In this document: positions 60,576 through 64,000 of the stretch, piece after piece | Numbering within the stretch: the stretch's first letter is position 1 | How the letters are laid out: every line of letters starts with the position of its first letter | Assembly: GCF_040250305.1 (NCBI RefSeq) | Contig: NZ_CP158190.1 | Location: 5,116,001 to 5,180,000 of the forward strand | DNA length: 64,000 nucleotides | DNA from: Peribacillus frigoritolerans | GTDB lineage: Bacteria > Bacillota > Bacilli > Bacillales > DSM-1321 | Direction of reading: 5' to 3' | The notes under the pieces: generated by a model | What the model was told of the DNA's origin: nothing | Database searches by the model: none | What the model saw: the letters and a program-made list of their open reading frames with translations, nothing else | Program-made: the position numbers and the translations under genes

Positions 60576-61550
60576 TCACTCATCAAAATTCAGGCTGTAC
60601 ACCCTCCCTTTATTCGCACCTTTGCTTGTCAATTTCAATGATTGCAAGATTCTCGTTGCACTGGATGCGGAGGAAATGTTTAAAAAATCCCTCAACTGCC
60701 GATTCGTTATAGTTGTGCCTATTAGATAAAAATAATCTCGTAAAGCCTGGATATGTGCAGTTTTACTGGAGAGTTGGCATTGATTGCAAAGCCATGTGCC
60801 ATGCCTTCTAATTAACGGAAACCCCTTGCAATTTTCACATATCACTCCTTTTATTAGGTCCTCTTCGTTAAGATTGTATCGTTCCAGAATGGAAGAGGCC
60901 GCTTCGATATGATACTTTTTTAAAATACGAACTATTTTCTTCAAATCTTTTTCACCTAAAATGGAATCTGTGATGGAATGCTCCATCAGATTGATTCTTG
61001 AGGGAAGTGCATCGCGATGGATAACTTTATAGTGGAGTTCAAGGTTTTCAGGAGCTGTACGGATGATTGTTTGGGGATTACTGATGACAATCAATGAAAG
61101 GATGGGCAGTGAGGGAAAACCGTTTTTCAAGAACCAATTGGTCAATTGTGTTTCCTGGCGGCTGACTTGTATGATGGGATCAGGAAATGCCGTTTCTTTT
61201 CCTTCTATCGTTCGAATGAGCTGATTGAAATGCGGATCAAAATAGATCGCCCCTGCAATGTTCTTCACTTCAATGATAAGCGCATATTTCTTGGAGATTA
61301 ATAAAGTATCCAGCTGAAAAAATCGGGATTGATCCTGCAGCCTTAAATCGTGGAAGATGAAATAGCTTTTCGGTTCAAGAAAGCCTAATGGAAAATCAAT
61401 GGAACATTCCCCTTTATAGCCCGCTTCCCTTTTTTTGAGATCGTTGATGATTATGGGGATTTTAGGATGATTCGGAGAAAGCCTGCGCGTTAAAGCACGT
61501 AATTTACGTATAGTAAGAGGAACTTTTCGCCTTTTTACAATCAATTTCAT
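60576..61550 (-). CDS. NERD-domain protein with zinc ribbon
   Basis: A 324-residue protein. The NERD (nuclease-related) domain spans about residues 40-160, with AGYKGE, FFQLDTLLISKKYALIIEVKN (QLDTLLISKKYALIIEVKN carries the D-x(n)-E-x-K nuclease-like motif) and WFLKNGFPSLPILSLIV. A C-terminal zinc ribbon CENCKG...CNQC lies near 240-262, and the last 60 residues resemble a DNA-binding helix-turn-helix region (NRQLRDFLNISSASSATRILQ). A DNA or RNA processing role is plausible; none is known. Its end is 37 bp from the convergent hypothetical gene. Confidence 0.85.
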   Translation of the reverse strand: MKLIVKRRKVPLTIRKLRALTRRLSPNHPKIPIIINDLKKREAGYKGECSIDFPLGFLEPKSYFIFHDLRLQDQSRFFQLDTLLISKKYALIIEVKNIAGAIYFDPHFNQLIRTIEGKETAFPDPIIQVSRQETQLTNWFLKNGFPSLPILSLIVISNPQTIIRTAPENLELHYKVIHRDALPSRINLMEHSITDSILGEKDLKKIVRILKKYHIEAASSILERYNLNEEDLIKGVICENCKGFPLIRRHGTWLCNQCQLSSKTAHIQALRDYFYLIGTTITNRQLRDFLNISSASSATRILQSLKLTSKGANKGRVYSLNFDE

Positions 61551-61623
61551 CGCTCCAATCTTGGTTTATCCCAAAGGATTCTACAGCAGTAGGGAATATT
61601 CCTTTAAATGATAGCGATTATAC

Positions 61624-61723
61624 AATTTATCTGCGAAATCGGGAATATATCTCCGAAATTGGAGATATATCAGCGAAAACTCCTGATTTATCTACTAATT
61701 ATACGATTTATCGATTTTTCGAC
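61624..61723. repeat. Degenerate direct repeat with 20-bp period
   Basis: Five units begin at about 61624, 61644, 61664, 61685 and 61705, each [A/G]AT[T/A]TATC followed in the first three by [T/A][G/C]CGAAA. The period is 20-21 bp, two helical turns. The second unit also holds the palindrome ATATCTCC/GGAGATAT, and the end of the array a hairpin TCGATTT/AAATCGA. It lies between the NERD gene start and the ssrA 3' end. Confidence 0.6.
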
Positions 61724-61745
61724 AAATCGATTGAAAAAAACACAA

Positions 61746-61779
61746 ATAAAAAACCACCAATATATGTATTGGTGGAGAC
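61746..61779 (-). terminator. Terminator overlapping the 3' end of ssrA
   Basis: On the minus strand CCACCAATA and TATTGGTGG pair around CATA, followed by TTTTTTATTTG. The 5' arm includes the mature tmRNA end CCACCA, so the terminator uses sequence that must later pair in the acceptor arm. Confidence 0.8.
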
Positions 61780-62131
61780 GGTGGGAGTCGAACCCACGTC
61801 CAGACATAACGGCACTTAAGCTTCTACGAGTGTAGTCGATATATTCGCATTTCGCGAACTCATTAGCCTATCGACAGGCGGCAGAGCAGCTAGTCTGATT
61901 GGTCTCTTCCTTCATCCTCAGACGGTGGATTCCGGCGTATCCCACTTAGAGTGAGTCCCTTACCCTACCACGTGGGCCATGGAGGGAGGAACAGCTATCG
62001 ACTGTTATTAAGCAGCGAAAGCTAGGTTGTTGTTTTGTTTGCCAGTTATAGGCGTTGACGTTTTAACGAGGCCGATCCCCTCGACTCGCAACTTAAGCTC
62101 GAACTATCCCTGTCGAATCCGTAACGTCCCC
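61770..62131 (-). ncRNA. ssrA: Transfer-messenger RNA (tmRNA)
   Basis: A complete 362-nt tmRNA on the minus strand. It starts GGGGACGTTACGGATTCGAC, the conserved 5' acceptor block, and ends with the T-arm GGGTTCGACTCCCACC and terminal CCACCA. The internal reading frame after AACTG reads GKQNNNLAFAA with tandem TAATAA stops, so the tag is (A)GKQNNNLAFAA, ending in the degron AFAA. Together with SmpB encoded upstream it rescues stalled ribosomes. It follows smpB in the same direction, as in other Bacillus genomes. Confidence 0.97.
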
Positions 62132-62254
62132 ATGATAGAAATGGAGCGTACGAGAGAAGAATAGTCAGCAAGTTGGCTGATATTCAATTGTCATCGGTAC
62201 AGGATTAATTATAACAGATTGGTTCAAAAAATCAATTGTAAGGTCTTGGCAGTT

Positions 62255-62722
62255 CTACATTTTCTGCCGATCACGGAAAGCACGTTCGATATCACGTTTC
62301 GCTTCCTTCTTCTTCAGGTCTTCACGCTTGTCATATTGCTTCTTCCCTTTACCCAGACCGATCAAAACCTTGGCAAAGCCATTTTTCAAATACATTTTCA
62401 ACGGTACAATCGTGTAACCTGTTTCCTTCGTTACACCGATCAGTTTACTGATTTCTTTCTTATGCAAAAGAAGCTTCCGTGTCCGCAACGGGTCATGGTT
62501 AAACTGGTTTCCCTGCTCATAGGGGCTTACATGCATATTATAAAGATAGATTTCTCCATTTTCTATTTTAGCGAAGGCATCCTTCAAATTCACTCGGGCC
62601 GCACGGATGGCCTTGATTTCAGTCCCCTTCAAAACGATTCCGGCTTCAAACGTTTCTTCAATAAAGAAATCATGATAAGCCTTTTTATTTTGTGCTAGTT
62701 GTTTACCTGAGCCTTTTGGCAT
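62255..62722 (-). CDS. smpB: SsrA-binding protein SmpB
   Basis: A 155-residue SmpB. It starts [29 protein letters not shown] [19 protein letters not shown], contains [19 protein letters not shown] near 34, and ends in a basic tail [21 protein letters not shown], which enters the mRNA channel during rescue. It binds tmRNA and brings it to the A site of stalled ribosomes. It lies between rnr and ssrA, the usual Firmicute order rnr-smpB-ssrA. Confidence 0.97.
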   Translation of the reverse strand: MPKGSGKQLAQNKKAYHDFFIEETFEAGIVLKGTEIKAIRAARVNLKDAFAKIENGEIYLYNMHVSPYEQGNQFNHDPLRTRKLLLHKKEISKLIGVTKETGYTIVPLKMYLKNGFAKVLIGLGKGKKQYDKREDLKKKEAKRDIERAFRDRQKM

Positions 62723-62792
62723 CTAACTCTCCCCTTTTTACATCCAATCGCGGCAAGAGGATGAAATGATCATCATCCCCCCGCCTCAATCT

Positions 62793-64000
62793 TTATCTCT
62801 TTTTTGGTTTTCTCTTGCGCTTGGCAGCTGGCGCATTTTCAAAGAATTTTTTCTTCTTTTTCGGTTTTTTCTCGGAAGAAGGAGCATTTCCATTACGGCC
62901 GCCGCCTTTTCCTTCATTACGTCCTCCATTGCCGCCACGGCCGCGTTTGCGTTCACCTGAATTGGCTTTGAATATTTTCTTCTCGCCAGATGGACGCGGA
63001 CGGCTTACCTTCATGCCGATAATTTCAAAATCGATGGCGCGTTCCTCTTTATTTACGTTGGAAACACGTACGTCGATCTCATCGCCAATCCGGAACACAT
63101 TACCGGTACGTTCCCCGATCATTGCAAGCTGACGCTCATCGAAGCGGTAATAATCATCCGTCATGAAGCTGACATGGACAAGTCCTTCAATGGTGTTCGG
63201 CAGCTCGACGAACATCCCGAAATTCGTGACCGAACCAATGATCCCGGTATACTCTTCGCCGATTTTATCCAGCATATATTCCGCTTTCTTCAGATCATCC
63301 GTTTCCCGTTCAGCATCGACTGAGCGACGTTCACGTTTCGATGTATGATCGGCAATCTCAGGTAAATTGGCATTCCATTTCTCCTTCGTAGCTTCATCCA
63401 GTTTACCTTCCACCAAGTAGGTCCTGATCAATCTGTGCACGATCAAATCCGGATAACGACGAATCGGCGATGTGAAATGTGTATAAAACTCAGCAGATAA
63501 ACCAAAGTGACCTAAGCTCTCCGGATCATATTTCGCCTGTTGCATGGAACGAAGCATAACGGTGGATATGACCGTTTCTTCCGGTTTACCGGCAACCGCC
63601 TCAATGATTTCCTGTAACGCCTTAGGATGAACGTCATTGGCCGATCCCCGGACAATATATCCGAAGTTCGTAATGAATTCAAAGAAACGCTGCAGTTTTT
63701 CCGGCTTGGGATCTTCATGAATACGGTAAATGAACGGTACGTCAAGACGGTGGAAATGCTCAGCAACGGTTTCATTAGCCGCAAGCATGAACTCTTCAAT
63801 CAGCTTTTCGGCAACCGACCTTTCACGTAAAACCACATCGGTCGGATGGCCTTCTTCATCAACGATGACTTTCGCTTCATTGAAATCAAAGTCAATCGCT
63901 CCGCGGTTCATCCGGTTCTTGCGAAGGATGGCAGCTAACTTCTCCATGTCCTGGAACATCGGCACCAACGCTTCATAGCGTTCGAGCTGTTCTTCATCTT
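62793..64000 (-). CDS. rnr: Ribonuclease R, C-terminal part (cut by window edge)
   Basis: The visible 402 codons run off the right edge in frame. They cover the second half of the RNB catalytic domain ([39 protein letters not shown] as [17 protein letters not shown]), the S1 RNA-binding domain ([21 protein letters not shown] as [15 protein letters not shown]), and a long lysine/arginine/glycine-rich tail ([35 protein letters not shown]). RNase R degrades structured RNA from the 3' end and also non-stop mRNA together with tmRNA/SmpB. Adjacency to smpB and ssrA fits. Confidence 0.96.
   Translation of the reverse strand, partial: DEEQLERYEALVPMFQDMEKLAAILRKNRMNRGAIDFDFNEAKVIVDEEGHPTDVVLRERSVAEKLIEEFMLAANETVAEHFHRLDVPFIYRIHEDPKPEKLQRFFEFITNFGYIVRGSANDVHPKALQEIIEAVAGKPEETVISTVMLRSMQQAKYDPESLGHFGLSAEFYTHFTSPIRRYPDLIVHRLIRTYLVEGKLDEATKEKWNANLPEIADHTSKRERRSVDAERETDDLKKAEYMLDKIGEEYTGIIGSVTNFGMFVELPNTIEGLVHVSFMTDDYYRFDERQLAMIGERTGNVFRIGDEIDVRVSNVNKEERAIDFEIIGMKVSRPRPSGEKKIFKANSGERKRGRGGNGGRNEGKGGGRNGNAPSSEKKPKKKKKFFENAPAAKRKRKPKKR

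Noticed and set aside
1..64000. Search for CRISPR arrays, prophage genes, transposases, toxin-antitoxin pairs and restriction systems
   Set aside because: None was found; the NERD protein is the only nuclease-like accessory candidate.

Overview
This 64 kb window looks like chromosomal core DNA of an endospore-forming Bacillaceae. It carries a GerA-type germination receptor operon, CotF-like coat proteins, a YhcN/YlaJ lipoprotein and a sporulenol-type squalene cyclase. Gene order around the fatty-acid oxidation block follows the Bacillus subtilis yus region (yusE, yusF, gcvH, yusI, fadE, fadA, fadN, yuzL, fadM, yusN). Divergence from B. subtilis and the mix of families suggest a Bacillus simplex/Peribacillus-type organism; that placement is inference. 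I see no prophage, transposon, insertion sequence, CRISPR array, rRNA or tRNA gene.

Layout. 1-1.95 kb: two SAM-I (S-box) riboswitches, one serving a gene just outside the left edge and one serving O-acetylhomoserine sulfhydrylase. 2-12.6 kb: thioredoxin-like and toprim proteins, gcvH, an Spx/ArsC-like protein, the FadR-controlled fadN-fadA-fadE operon, a proline dehydrogenase, two CotF-like coat genes and a RodA/FtsW-family protein. 12.7-16.8 kb: the manganese operon mntABCD with an MntR-like box, and a 30-residue membrane peptide gene. 16.9-21.6 kb: a LacI-family regulator, a lysine riboswitch plus LysP-like permease, and an oligo-1,6-glucosidase. 21.6-30.4 kb: the ger operon, a spore lipoprotein, a guanidine-I riboswitch with its SMR exporter, small membrane proteins, an RraA-like protein and lipoteichoic acid synthase. 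30.3-31.4 kb has no convincing gene. 31.4-35.8 kb: a Fur-boxed petrobactin-type uptake operon with a divergent DUF1450 gene. 36-39.9 kb: an M14 carboxypeptidase, squalene/sporulenol cyclase and a cluster of DnaA boxes. 39.9-47.3 kb: a TPR protein, a two-component system with a PepSY protein, msrA, and the cold-response set des-desK-desR. 47.3-54.9 kb: a CitST-like two-component pair beside a tripartite tricarboxylate transporter (tctCBA), an AEC permease and a LysR regulator. 55-60.5 kb: fdhD, a DUF2294 gene, and a cysteine-type formate dehydrogenase with a DUF1641 partner, preceded by an attenuator-like leader. 60.5-64 kb: a NERD-domain protein, a short helical-period repeat, tmRNA (ssrA), smpB and the 3' part of rnr.

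The window is rich in cis-regulation that can be matched to gene function: SAM, lysine and guanidine riboswitches, and FadR, MntR, Fur, CcpA and probable DesR sites. The least explained items are the fdhA leader (a roughly 20-bp hairpin plus a T-run downstream of a good promoter, with two small ORFs threaded through it), the DnaA-box cluster after the cyclase gene, the 30-residue membrane peptide near mntA, and the 20-bp-period repeat beside ssrA. Functional names rest on motif recognition and remembered family sequences; no database search was run.
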